Below, in pieces: positions 34,000 through 44,792 of a stretch of 64,000 bases of DNA. The translations under genes and the position numbers were made by a program. The notes beneath the pieces are model-generated. The model was not told the origin of the DNA. It searched no databases and was given only the letters and a program-made list of their open reading frames with translations. This stretch comes from Icerya purchasi (Eukaryota; Arthropoda; Insecta; Hemiptera; Monophlebidae), in contig CM077116.1 of the NCBI GenBank assembly GCA_039619475.1, positions 5,208,001 to 5,272,000 on the forward strand, given 5' to 3'. Within the stretch, counting starts at the first letter, position 1. Each line of letters starts with the position of its first letter.

Positions 34000-35700
34000 A
34001 AATTAAAATTAAAAGGCAATATTTCAATTTCCCCGAGCGCGACCGCCACTGTGTTAATATGCGCCTAAGAGGAGGCCGGTAGAAATTGATAAGGTATAGT
34101 TCAGATATTTGAATGGGAAAATTACACACGGAGTACGCGTCCGATAATTAAATAGGTTACCGCAGATCAGCCCCGTGTGCACGGCAGCCGACCGCATTTG
34201 AATTTAAATGAAACAACCGTGACGCGGTAGTTGTACCTCTGGTCGGTTACGTAACGATGTAAAAAAAGTGCGATAACAAGTAAGTAATTAAAGTCGATTC
34301 AATTTAAATATAGAATCGCATTAGCGAACACGGGGTCGAATCAACGGGTCCGCGCACCGGGCACGAACCAATCATTCGGCGACGGAGTTATAAATGATTC
34401 CCCTAAATCATTTATTAAGCAATTTGAAGTGTGACAACGAAAGATTAACAACAAAGTGCATACGCAAACGCGCGCACGGTTGCGCGGGGGGAGTGGAGTG
34501 AGGACGGAACGCGCATCGGTTCGAAATAGCAACACACCTTCCTACATCTCTGTGCAGCTAGTTCATTCATCGAAAAACCGGGCTGCCATGGCTCGCTGTC
34601 GAAGCGCGCGTCAATATACTATTATTAGCATAAAAAAAAGGTAATAACATATACACACGCATATAATATGCAAGGCTTTGCACGTGCACGGTCCCGATCT
34701 ATACGTGTCCGTACAGAGCGGAGCGTAGTACATCCGCATGCGCAAGGCGACGCTGTAGAGAACTGGCGGATGAATTAATGAATGAAAACGAAGAAGGTGT
34801 GATAATAATTCGGGACTTTCATGAATGAAGTCGCACTCACACCAGCGCACAGTCGGAAAGAGGTTCGGAAGAGCTGCGGGCAATAGTTCCGCAGCGCCTG
34901 GAAGGTGCACGGCAGACAGAAGACGCCCGGTATCGCGTGCCTACGCTCCCGAGCGACGGAACCCTATGCTCCGGACCCTCCGATGAACTCTGCGGCAACG
35001 GTCGGACGCATATTGAGCCGGATGGGACGACGACGACGATGATGATAACAAATGGATCGTTAAAATGTCGCGATCGTACGGCGCGCCAGATAAAGATGCG
35101 GCCAATGGCGCGGGCTCGCTCACGTCGCAGAGACGGCGTAATAGCCGCAGATGCGAACCAAACGCAGAACTCATTTACATACGACCGCAAAAAATGAAAC
35201 TACTCGTAACACGATAACGACAACGACGGCCGAAACGTTGGCACCGATATTTACTGTCCTCTCCGCTGACAATATAGCCGACTACCAGCGTACATTTTGA
35301 TAATCAAGCCACCTCCGCAGAAAAAATCGAAATACCCATCTAACCGACGAGCCCGCTCCTCGCGCCTGCTTCGCCTTATTATTCCTAGCATAAAATTAAA
35401 TTATAACTGCAATTACCGCCGGCAACCGCGCAATAAATCCCTAATGCTCGGCATTCGTGAAAAGGCTTCTTATCTTACGTCCATCATCCGACCAGATTGA
35501 AGTGGACAATAAATTAGGTTACGGTTCAGCCAGGCAGGCCTAATATTTCGACAAAAGCGAAAAACCCCGCATTCAATATAACGAAACTACGTCGATTTTA
35601 AGAAACTATCGCAGAACGACTCATCATCCGACAATATTGCTCGTCCGCCGTATTCTGAACTAAAATTTTTATATACATTAAATTCCTTTTGTCCTTTTAA
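34000..35700. promoter_or_regulatory. CpG-rich, repeat-poor stretch (possible regulatory DNA or 5' exon)
   Basis: Base composition rises well above the AT-rich surroundings, with many CG dinucleotides (for example around 34450-34520 and 34860-35130) and no recognisable transposon. Short ORFs on both strands (such as 34937-35197) show no family motif. In insects such patches often mark promoters or untranslated first exons, but I see no TATA or initiator element I would defend. The assignment is from composition only. Confidence 0.25.
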
Positions 35701-35801
35701 CCTTCGTCCCTTTTCCATTTCATCGCTTTTCCCTTTTCTCCATTCTATCGTCTTCACCACTGCTCTAGTATTCTCACTCGCGCGCTAATATATATATGTA
35801 C

Positions 35802-35832
<31 letters not shown>

Positions 35833-37308
35833 ACCAGTCAACGCTGTGGCAACTTTCACCTCGTCCCCTTTCTCTTATACAAATGATTCATGATTGCGTA
35901 AAGATTTGGACTCTTATTAAACCAAAGTCGATTCTGAACTTGAGGAAAAACAGGAACACTTAAAAAAAAAGAGGAAAAAAAGTACTGCTATGGATACGTA
36001 AAGCGGGGGTGTCAGCTATATTATTGAAATACACAAAATCAAGCGAAAACCCTATATAACTATAGTCGCAGAAGAGAAGACTTTAAAACGGGGATCGTTT
36101 AAAAATAAAAATTATATTACGCTAAAATGTGAAAAGTACGCTGACACTATAGTCTTAATATTTTACTGCTGCGCGAGTATTCGTAATTATTGTAACGAAT
36201 CTGAAAGGAAAATTAATTTCAAATTCGGAGTTAACCCGATTGTAGCTGTAACTAACGAAATCTATTTCTGAAATACTTCAATATCGCACCGACTAAATAC
36301 TAATATGACACTTACTCGCGAACAACCGTAAAAAGTAACCAACCCTCTATACTACATATTTGTAATTTTCTATGCAAGATATCAAAACACTTTCGCTTCT
36401 TAGTCCTTCAAACTCTAGCCTAGTTGAAATATTTCGCTACACATTTTATTCTAATCGTTTGATATAACCGAAAATTTTTCCGAGTATTTTATTACACATC
36501 TTATTACACGCATTACACGGTGCGGTAAATTCTTTCTGTATCGCCGGAAATTGGCGCGGATAATATCTCGCGGTTTTCCACGATATTCCCACGATATTTC
36601 CACGTCTTCAAATTATCCACAAATTCCTTTTCAACTGGACATGGTGCCGACAATATTTAATAATCGTTCGATAATTTATATTTTATAATTGTGCGGAGTT
36701 ACCTCTGATTTCTTTTGCCGAGCCACCGCGCGGTAAATAAACGACCCTCGAATACGCCTTCATTCTCTCGAGCCTGTACAAGCGTACATAGTAATTTAAA
36801 ATGATACAACACAATAACAAACGTCTTACGATTTGAAAATAAAATACACGGGAAACGTGATCCCAGCATTAAGAAGCAGGAAGTATATTTAAGTATTTCA
36901 ACGTTTAGAATCTGAAGAAAATCACCTATTTTCATTGAGAAAAAAAAAAGGAAAAAAAGAAACAACGAGGTATTGTTATTAATTTTAATTCGAAAAAACA
37001 GGAATACATCGGAGCATATAACAATGAGCGGTATGATTGAATTTATTCAAAGCCAATGCGCTATAGCACGGTTGCATGCTTGGAAAATTCACTTATTTTC
37101 ATTTAAATTAAATATCGGTAGATGTTTAATTTTAATTAATAAATAATCCGAACCTTAGATCACGCTGCATCAGGAAATACACTAAATATTAATAAGGGGT
37201 ATGACTAATAGAAACGAAATTTGAAACTGGGCCAAACCAAACAGATTATAAAGTCGAACAAAAAGTGTATCAAAAAAAAAAAAAGAAATACCTAAATCAA
37301 TCTCCATA

Positions 37309-37347
<39 letters not shown>

Positions 37348-37411
37348 CAATAATAAACAGGAAAACCAGCAGCTATGAAATAATGCTAAAATTGTCATCT
37401 TCATTTATGTT
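35701..37411. other. No recognisable gene; (TA)n tract
   Basis: (TA)n/(TATG)n repeats at 35787-35832. The rest is AT-rich with no recognisable coding content. An uninterrupted T run of about 30 nt lies near 37313-37342. Confidence 0.4.
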
Positions 37412-37549
37412 TATTTTTTTTTTTTGTTTTGAGCGCATTAACTACGGGCATTGACCCGGCGCAAATTTAATTTTTAATATTCTCAATGCACGGCAGCGGG
37501 ATATCCTGCTCGAACAAAACCATAACTGATCAGCTATGCCACGGTAGCT
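37412..37549 (-). repeat. SINE-like repeat, copy 2
   Basis: Minus-strand relative of 32-149, starting at the same AGCTACCGTGGC. It contains GTTCGAGCAGG (weak B box) and GCCGGGTCAATGCCCG near the 3' end, followed by an A tail (T run 37412-37430). GCCGGGTCAATGCCC nearly matches GCCGGGCTAATGCTC in the I-type LINE tail at 30047. Confidence 0.5.
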
Positions 37550-37944
37550 GGCTTTATTTTTATCTATGGTATTTCTGATTTTTTTATTTTTTTTTTATTA
37601 AAATTTAATAATATTCTTTGTTTTTCTAAATGAAAATAGGGGTTATTTCCTTCAGATTGCTACATATATATGTAAACTAAATTTATCTTTATTAGTATAT
37701 TTTTAAAGCACTTGTTTTTCTAACATATATTTTTCGCCGGTTATATTTATAAACGCGTAATAATAATTAATAATAATTAATAATAATAAATTTGATACGT
37801 GACTGTCTTCTCGGTTTTAAGTTGTTTGTACACGACGGTGGATGTACACAGAAGAGTTTGAAGCAGAAGCTGCACGAGTCAAAAATATCAGCTATTCAAT
37901 ATTTACGCAGTATTTTTCTGTTTGAAATATTTTCTTTCTACAGA
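37550..37944. other. No recognisable gene
   Basis: AT-rich sequence with AATAATTAATAATAATT repeats near 37760-37790. Confidence 0.4.
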
Positions 37945-38684
37945 GCCTACATCACAGAAAGCCCTGCTGGTATTTGATTCATCCGCAGCTTTATTGACAA
38001 TTTCTAATCCCCTCACCAAACATCCTGTAGCAATTCGAACTCAGCAGGTATTATACGAACTTATTAAGAGACAGTGCTCCGTATCCTTTCTGTGGGCGCC
38101 CAGCCATGCAGGGATTCCTGGAAATGAACGCGTCGATACATCCGCCCGAGCAGAAATATATTGCCCCTCGCCTAGTAACAGCCCACCTCCACCTTATCTC
38201 TCGAACATAATCTTGAATAATCTCACGTCCTTATGGAAAACCCATTGGTCCTCGTGTCAGACTTTCTCGAGGTTAATTAAACCCTCAACCGAACCATGGT
38301 GGCCGGAAAAAAGCATTTCCCGCAGAGATTTCTGTGCACTTAGCCGCTTGCGCACAGGCCATACGGCCATGTCGCATAATTTTATTTTGCAAAGAACCCC
38401 CTCTCCTATGAATTGTCCTTTCTGTGGCCAAGATGTTGCTCCCTGAACTCCTCATATACTATGCGACTGTCCAGCATTATCACCTCACCGGCCCCCTTCA
38501 ATTAATAACAAAACAGTCACCAACATTCTTGAGAATTCCCCCGATGCAATTTTATCCATAACACAATTTATCAGAACTAGCGGAATAATCAGATATCTAT
38601 AAAAACAAACTGTGCATCTTTGTACTGTAATAGCCACAGCAGTTAAACACGGTACAGGATGTTGCTTTCACGGGAAAAAAAAAA
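37945..38684 (+). pseudogene. LINE ORF2 C-terminus (RNase H fragment)
   Basis: The second half of RNase H is clear: LLVFDSSAALLTISN (Asp), then VSFLWAPSHAGIPGNERVDT (His and Asp). The post-RNase H domain follows (SRRDFCALSRLRTGHTAMSH) with Cys pairs in CPFCGQD. One in-frame stop (38444-38446) interrupts it, and the continuation LCDCPALS ends TSGIIRYL at 38602. The 3' UTR is short with an A tail (38674-38684). It is 5' truncated within RNase H. The family resembles the 1652-3174 element more than the I-type LINE at 54776. With a single stop, it is moderately young. Confidence 0.82.
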
Positions 38685-39228
38685 GGTTAAAAATAGTCCT
38701 TATTGTACTCGAGAATCATTTTTATCGTTTACTTTTCGAAGACTGTTATGACGAATAAATAAAATAAAAATTTAAAAAAAAAAACAATATCTTTCTGTCT
38801 AATTTATACGAAAAACAAATTATAAGAACGTACATACAGGTAAAAATTCTATTGTTACGCGCGGGAAGTGTACTCCAAACAAAATCAGTCAACCAATATT
38901 ATTTCATTAACGAATAATCCGTGATCAAATAACGCAATTAAAACAATTAAACTAGAGACAGCAGTGCAATTGATCAACATTAATTATTAAAACCGGAAAG
39001 CACTCAAATTCCGCTTCATTCTAATACACATTTAAGCAGAATTTGCAACTTATTCAAATTTCCATTTGGAACACGTAAGACAAGACTGAGTAAGTTTCAT
39101 ATCCCAGCGCCTAAATACTTAATGCAAACAGGCACAGTTATAGAGGAGGGCGTATTACGGAGACTATATGTCATTCTTTTCGCGTGAATAGAATCGAAGA
39201 TGTTCTTGTTTCTGCTATAAAATCATTA
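38685..39228. other. No recognisable gene
   Basis: AT-rich sequence without recognisable features. It ends with the TTA target site (39226-39228) of the following transposon. Confidence 0.4.
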
Positions 39229-39625
39229 GGCCGTATTACCATCCATGCGAATTGAGCGAATGACTCGCACGCGAATAATGTGGTTACTGTTCACGCGAGT
39301 AGCGAGTAGCGAATAATAACATTTTCCGTAGTTTAACATATTTCATTTTTAACTATCAGTCTCGGTTTGTACGTTAAGATAAATAAACAATGTCTCAATT
39401 ATTTCTGTTTGAAAATAATTATCATTTAAGATACAAATGTTATAAACAATTTAAAAAAAAAAAATCGAATAATGTAATTTTTAAAAGGCGAATTCCATAA
39501 TAATAATTTACAGTGGGTTCCCCTTCAAACAGCAAATTAATTCTGACAAAGTTGCGACGGAATAAATAACACGGTTGTATCTGTAAACCACAACAATTTT
39601 AAATTATATTTATCTCGGATAAAAT

Positions 39626-40505
39626 ATGATTTTGTTTCATAGATTTTTATCTACTGGAAGCTTCTACAGAAGTTTATCATTTAGTTACAGAATATCTCAC
39701 TCTACTATATCTCTGATAATACGAGATGTTTTTAAAGCTATATGGGAAACCTTTGTATCGATACATATGCCGGTTCTAAGTCAGGATAAGCTAACAAACG
39801 TTGCTAAAGAATTTTGGGACCTATGGAAATTCCCAAACTGCATTGAGTGTATCGATGGAAAACATGTACGCATAAAACCTCCTCCGAATTTAGGAAGTTG
39901 CTATTTTAATTACAAATAGTAGTTTTCCAGTTTTACAAGCAGTTGTTGACGCTAAATACAGATTTTCGAATATTGCAGTTGGCTCATATGGCAGACAAAG
40001 TGATGGAGGAATTTTTACTTCCTCTAAATTATATGATCATTTAGAAAATGATAAATATAATATTCCAGAACCAACATATCAGATACCAATGTGATTGTAC
40101 CCTTTGTTATACTTGGAGATGAAGCATATCCTCTAAAAACGTACTTATTACGGTCTCACCGTGCACATACTGAAGACAAGACAATATTTAATGATTTCCA
40201 CTTAAGGACTTGAAAAGTAGTAGAGTGCGCATTTGGTATAATTGCTGCAAAATGGCGTATACTTCAGAAACCAATTTAAACCGATGTGAGGACAACAAAT
40301 CTGATTGTAAAAAATATATATGTTTGCTACGTAACATAATTATTGATAAAGAAGGTATCGGACCTGATTACTACAAGCTGAAAAAGGATATGTTAATGTA
40401 AATGAATTTAATGTGTACGGAGGAAGTGCAAATAGAGCGACATTTGCAGCAAATAATATCAGAAATATTTTTAAAACTTATTTTACATTAGCTAAAAACA
40501 ACTAA
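39626..40505 (+). pseudogene. PIF/Harbinger (HARBI1-like) transposase, broken
   Basis: RNase H-fold DDE nuclease of the Harbinger group. In order: RFLSTGSFYRSLSFSYRISH and HSTISLIIRDVFKAI (HTH region); FPNCIECIDGKHVRIKPPPN with the first Asp (about 39830-39890); then, in other frames, GSYGRQSDGGIF with the second Asp (about 39980); and VILGDEAYPLKTYL and VVECAFGIIAAKWRI with the catalytic Glu (about 40215-40260). The C-terminus SANRATFAANNIRNIFKTYF ends at 40503-40505. A stop at 39917 and three or more frame changes break it. The usual N-terminal 80-100 residues are not visible upstream. Confidence 0.9.
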
Positions 40506-40590
40506 TTTTGTTATACATTTTAAAATAATAAACATGAAAAATATTTCAACTTTTCTTGTTCATAGCAATGTAATTTTCATATATACTTAC

Positions 40591-40723
40591 CGTCAAATTT
40601 TAAAATATCCGTAACTTCATCCTATGGTGCTTTTACAACTTCTCTTTCACTGTGCTCCTTACATGTAATATCCCACAAAGGTTTTCTTTTTAAAACTTCA
40701 CTTATTAATAATTCACTATCCAT
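40591..40723 (-). pseudogene. Harbinger MADF-type accessory gene, exon 1 only
   Basis: On the minus strand, MDSELLISEVLKRKPLWDIT and CKEHSEREVVKAP resemble the start of a MADF (Myb/SANT-like) domain, in which Harbinger accessory proteins bind DNA and import the transposase. An in-frame TAG stands where the domain usually has Trp. The reading continues DEVTDILKFDG and meets a good 5' splice site (GTAAGT, 40590-40585). No matching second exon is present before the convergent transposase end at 40505, so the gene is truncated as well as stopped. Confidence 0.6.
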
Positions 40724-41052
40724 TTTGAACGGTTGAGAAAACAATTAACTACGCATAAAAATTACACACTGAACTGGCATCCGTTGCATTTGAGATCGAA
40801 ATTAGCCTAATGTTCATGCATGTACTGTGAGAAAATGTGTGCGTGAGTTCAAAGGGGGAAAAATGATCAGCCGAATAAGCGAATGAATTGAATCATTTCA
40901 ATTCATTCACCACTCGCTCGTACTCGCTTGTATTCTCGCGAGTAAAATTCGCCTAACGGTAACCACTGTCGTTACTTTCAATATAACAAAACATTCGCAT
41001 GTACTCGCTTATTCACTACTCGCGTCTATTCGTGTGAATGGTAACCACGGCC

Positions 41053-43582
41053 TTAGCCTGTGTACGATAAAATACATGAACTCGAGCAGAATATCGGAGA
41101 GCACAGAGCGATTCGGAATAAAAGTTTAGAATGGGAACTTTAATTCTTATAAGCACGATTTAAACTTGTGACCAAAGACACTTGAAAACTCAAAAACGGC
41201 GAACAAACAAAACGGAGCAGATTCAGCCTTTGAAATTAGTAATCGATACATTAGTAAGAGATCGAAAGAATTTAGACCAAACTTATCTTTCTAGTCTGTT
41301 CAATAAGTCTGATTTCCGAAAATACAAAGCCAGGGGAGCAAAATCTATACGACGAAGCCAGAAGAACGGATTTTTGACCAATGAAAAATCGTGTAGGAAA
41401 CATCGGTAACGGTATTTCGGATTTTTGTATCCCACATTGTTTAAGAGTACGTTATACCACATCTTTTTTTTTTTTTTTTCATCAAAAAATGTAATAATTT
41501 CCTTCGCATTATAAAAGTACCACGACGAATAACCAAAAGACGCAGTTTTAGAAGGTATGCAATCGAAAAAACCCGAATTTTGGTAGCTTACTTTTCTTTT
41601 TTTCTTCGTTAGAAATAGTTCTTGCGGTATTCGTCATCTCGGTGATCATATAAAGCGCTGAATAGGATAGACACTTCCGCTATAGTGCTCAAATGAATAA
41701 ACTGATTTTCAAATCCATAATGTAAATAAATCCGTTGTGGAAATACTATCAAGGCTAGTTTCATTGAATGAATTCTAAGTTAGTTTGCAAAAGAAAAAAA
41801 AAAATTTTTTTTTAAACAACCATATTTTTAATGCGTTCTAATTTTCCCATATTCAGCTAAAGCAAAGGAGAGTTTTTAAATATGCACGAAGCTAGCCTGA
41901 AAAATAGTAATTCATTTTGAAGTATGAAAGCATATTAACAATCAGTGATTTATTCTTTATTTTTTATCGATGTATTCTTCGCTATTTTTACCAAAGTCTT
42001 GAACAAACGTCCGGTTATATACTGGATTCTTCGGAAGAGTAGCCGCCAGCTCACTAATTTTATCATGCTACGTGTCGCGCGCAATATTCAGCAAAATTTG
42101 CGTTTTCTCTTCTCTGTTTAGAATTTTCGTCCGTTCATCACGGAAAATTCAGCAAACGACGTTCGTGGTTTGCTCCAGACTCGATGAGAATCGGGTGTAG
42201 CGAAATCACTTTTTCGCGGAAAGATCAGTCAGTTCAAACCGGAATTTCCGCGGTCATTTATTTTAAAAAGGATCCCCTTTTCGAAGTCACAATCTTTGAC
42301 GTTTGTTATAAGGTCCGCACTTCGATGCCGCCGGTCATGATATTGCACGAACAATTAAAATAATCGTACGCCAGTTCGCTACGTGTAGTGTTGTTACGTG
42401 TACATGTGCGCGGTAACGATAATATTAGCTTTATAATGAAATATACATTTAAAACAAGAAAGCGAGTGAATGGTGAACAGGATAGAAAAGAAAAAAGCAG
42501 GGAGATAATCGAGTTGAAAAGGTTTTATCATTGTCACCTTAGGCTGAAGTAAATAACGTTCTGCGTGAAGACCACCTGGATAAGAGAAGTCTCGCCTGCT
42601 GAGCCGTAGACCTTAATTATCGGGCCAATCAGTTGATTGAGATCGGGGGACGTAGAAAAAAAGAAAAAAAAAAAGAAAAAAGCGAACAGGTAAAATCATT
42701 GGTCGATGTTGTCTTTCTAATGAACCGTAAAGCACTGCCAGATCTATTGCGGTGTTCTGATCGGCACGGGTAAACGCCAAAATTTATTACATCTACCAAA
42801 CCTCAACAACGACCTCAGCAATACGGCTAGACACACTAACTAACAATCCTGTTCGGATTTTGTGTCCAGCTCTTCTTCTGGTTTATGTACGTGCCACAGT
42901 GACTTGAACAATTCCGGTCCACTGATTGAATCGAATCGAAAGCAAACATCGTTTACGGCGTAAACAGAGATGCCAGCAACCACAGCCAATAAACCATTAG
43001 CCCGCAGAGACGAATGACGACAGTCGCGTACCGATAACATCATCTATCAATAATAAAGAAAGTTTTACGATTCACTAACACGCGGTTTATTAGTGGAAAT
43101 TAAAATCTCCAGCCGCCATCATCTCCGGACAACTAGATGATACTCGCTGTCCGCTTACATGTTGACGAACTCGAAAGCCGGTGACAAATTCCACGCTGAA
43201 ATATACGATCGCAACGTGCTGCACAATGAAATTGTTGATTTACACACGACTCTCGCTTTGTGCGCCAGCCGATGAATTAACGTTCGCGCGGGAAGTCCGG
43301 CACAAATTCGTATTTTTCGCCGTAAATTAAAATTACACTTGCAAATTAAACAAGAGCCCCGGGACTACATTAGGTCAGTGATATTCCGTTAAGACAACAT
43401 ACCCCGAATCTGTAAATTAATAATGTAGAAAAACTGCTCTTGCACCACCAGATTAATTATCCATAGTTGACGAGTTCTCCCTGAAAAAAAAACTTTCGAA
43501 TGTTCCTAAATTACTTTCTGGATCGAATTCTATACTTCCTTCTTCACCAGTCCTCGATCATTTTACCTTTTGACATTTTTAT
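41053..43582. other. No recognisable gene
   Basis: About 2.5 kb. A basic 75-codon ORF (41182-41409) is rich in Lys, Arg and Ser with no recognisable motif. 42000-43400 is less AT-rich than its surroundings and free of recognisable repeats, so it may be unique host DNA. Confidence 0.35.
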
Positions 43583-43965
43583 GTCTTTGCTTTAGCACAT
43601 AAACTTGAAAAGCGTTACGAAATGGAAGCGTCACAAAATGGATCGTCACGAAATGGACCGTCACGGAAAATCGTTACGAAAATTTCATGTCTTTACTTGA
43701 ATACGACTGATTACTAATATTATATCTATGTCTTTACTTGGGCACATAAATTCGAAAATCGTTACGAAATTGAGCGTCACAAAATTGAGTGTTACGAAAT
43801 AGAATGGCGCGCCATAAATATCGAATCCGAATTGACACAATTTACTTTGGCACATAAACTCGAAAAGCGTTCCGAAATGGAGCCTCGCGAAATAGAATGG
43901 CGCGCCATAAATATCGAATCCGAATTGACACAATTTACTTTGGCACATAAACTCGAAAAGCGTCC
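43583..43965. repeat. 93-bp tandem repeat with 14-bp sub-repeats
   Basis: Two nearly identical units (GAATGGCGCGCCATAAATAT at 43802 and 43895) repeat with a 93-bp period. Each contains GGCACATAAACTCGAAAAGC. Diverged units precede them (43583-43800). Within the units a 14-15-nt motif, CGTCACGAAATGGA, recurs several times (43630-43670). Because 93 is a multiple of three, a minus-strand frame (43685-44050) stays open across the units; I regard that ORF as a by-product. Confidence 0.85.
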
Positions 43966-44294
43966 ATAACGATTTGTAAAGACCTGTGAAGATCGTAGGT
44001 TTGTGTATTTCACACGTCATTTCCTCAGTATTACTAACTCTTAACGACAATGATGTAAATAAGGGGAACCTTGTACTAGCGGTAGTTAGTTGTTAAATGT
44101 ATATTTTTGCGCATATGTTGCGATATAATATGTATTAAAACAAAATCACAGGTTACACGGCGATAATTTTAATGTCGACGGAGGCCGCGAAGCGAATAAC
44201 ATTCTAATGTCGGCGGATGCCCGAATGGCTGTACAAAGCCTACTTTTAAGGGAAAACATGAAAATGTCTCACTGTATTGCGGACTTGTACGCAA
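43966..44294. other. No recognisable gene
   Basis: About 330 bases without recognisable features. Confidence 0.4.
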
Positions 44295-44792
44295 GCTGAT
44301 TTCAAAGATTCTGGAACAAGTAGATAGTAGTTTTTATACGATCCTTCTACCTTTTTATGTAATCCTTTCCTTCTTCCCTTCCCTGCTTTAATCGTTTCCC
44401 CTACCTTAGTCGTTCTATTATTTCTTCTATAGTTCGTTTGTGAGTCAATCATAGTCTGCTTCCGGCTTCTCTTTTCGGTTTTTCTCTCGTTCAATCGCTT
44501 TGTGTCCCTTTGATCCTCCCCAGAACTTAATTATACCTGCGATGCGAATCACCTTTTGTTCGAATGCTCCCTTCCATTTCCTCCGAGCGTGCGCTACCCT
44601 TTATTCTAATCTTCTGCGCCTTCCCCTGTCTACTCCTTATAGTGCCCACGCCGTTCTTGCGATCCCCCCTTTCAATATTATTCCTTTCTTAGCGTCCTTT
44701 ATCACCTCAATTTTTAATCTTTTCCGTATGTAATGTGCAATTCTCCACGTTGGGTAAGTTCAATTGTTGACATGCCCAAGGGAAAAAAAAAT
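44295..44792 (+). pseudogene. I-type LINE, 5'-truncated copy
   Basis: Remnant of the ORF2 C-terminus across several frames: YLSRSIISSIVRL, NHSLLPASLFGFSLVQS, CDANHLLFECS (the knuckle), then the open end LLRLPLSTPYSAHAVLAIPP to SIFNLFRM (stop 44731-44733). The 3' UTR is about 50 nt with TTGTTGACATGCCCAAGGG before the A tail (44783-44791), matching the shared 3' terminal motif of this clade. Confidence 0.75.

Larger units (their letters stand above)
39229..41052. mobile_element. PIF/Harbinger DNA transposon, two dead genes
   Basis: Ends: left GGCCGTATTACCATCCATGC, right (inverted) GGCCGTGGTTACCATTCACA, matching over about 24 positions with one gap. TTA flanks both sides (39226-39228 and 41053-41055), the 3-bp TWA duplication typical of PIF/Harbinger. 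Inside are a plus-strand DDE transposase remnant and a convergent minus-strand MADF exon, the usual two-gene layout. Both subterminal regions are dense in ACTCGC/GCGAGT motifs (39256-39315 and 40910-41030), likely protein-binding sites. Length 1824 bp; the first part of the transposase appears to be missing. Confidence 0.9.

Noticed and set aside
34937..35197. 86-codon ORF in the CpG-rich region as a host first coding exon
   Set aside because: No domain, overlapping ORFs on the other strand are equally long, and no splice site or homology argument is available.
43685..44050. 121-codon minus-strand ORF with repeated FEFMCQSKLCQFGFDIYG
   Set aside because: Explained by a 93-bp tandem repeat whose period is a multiple of three.
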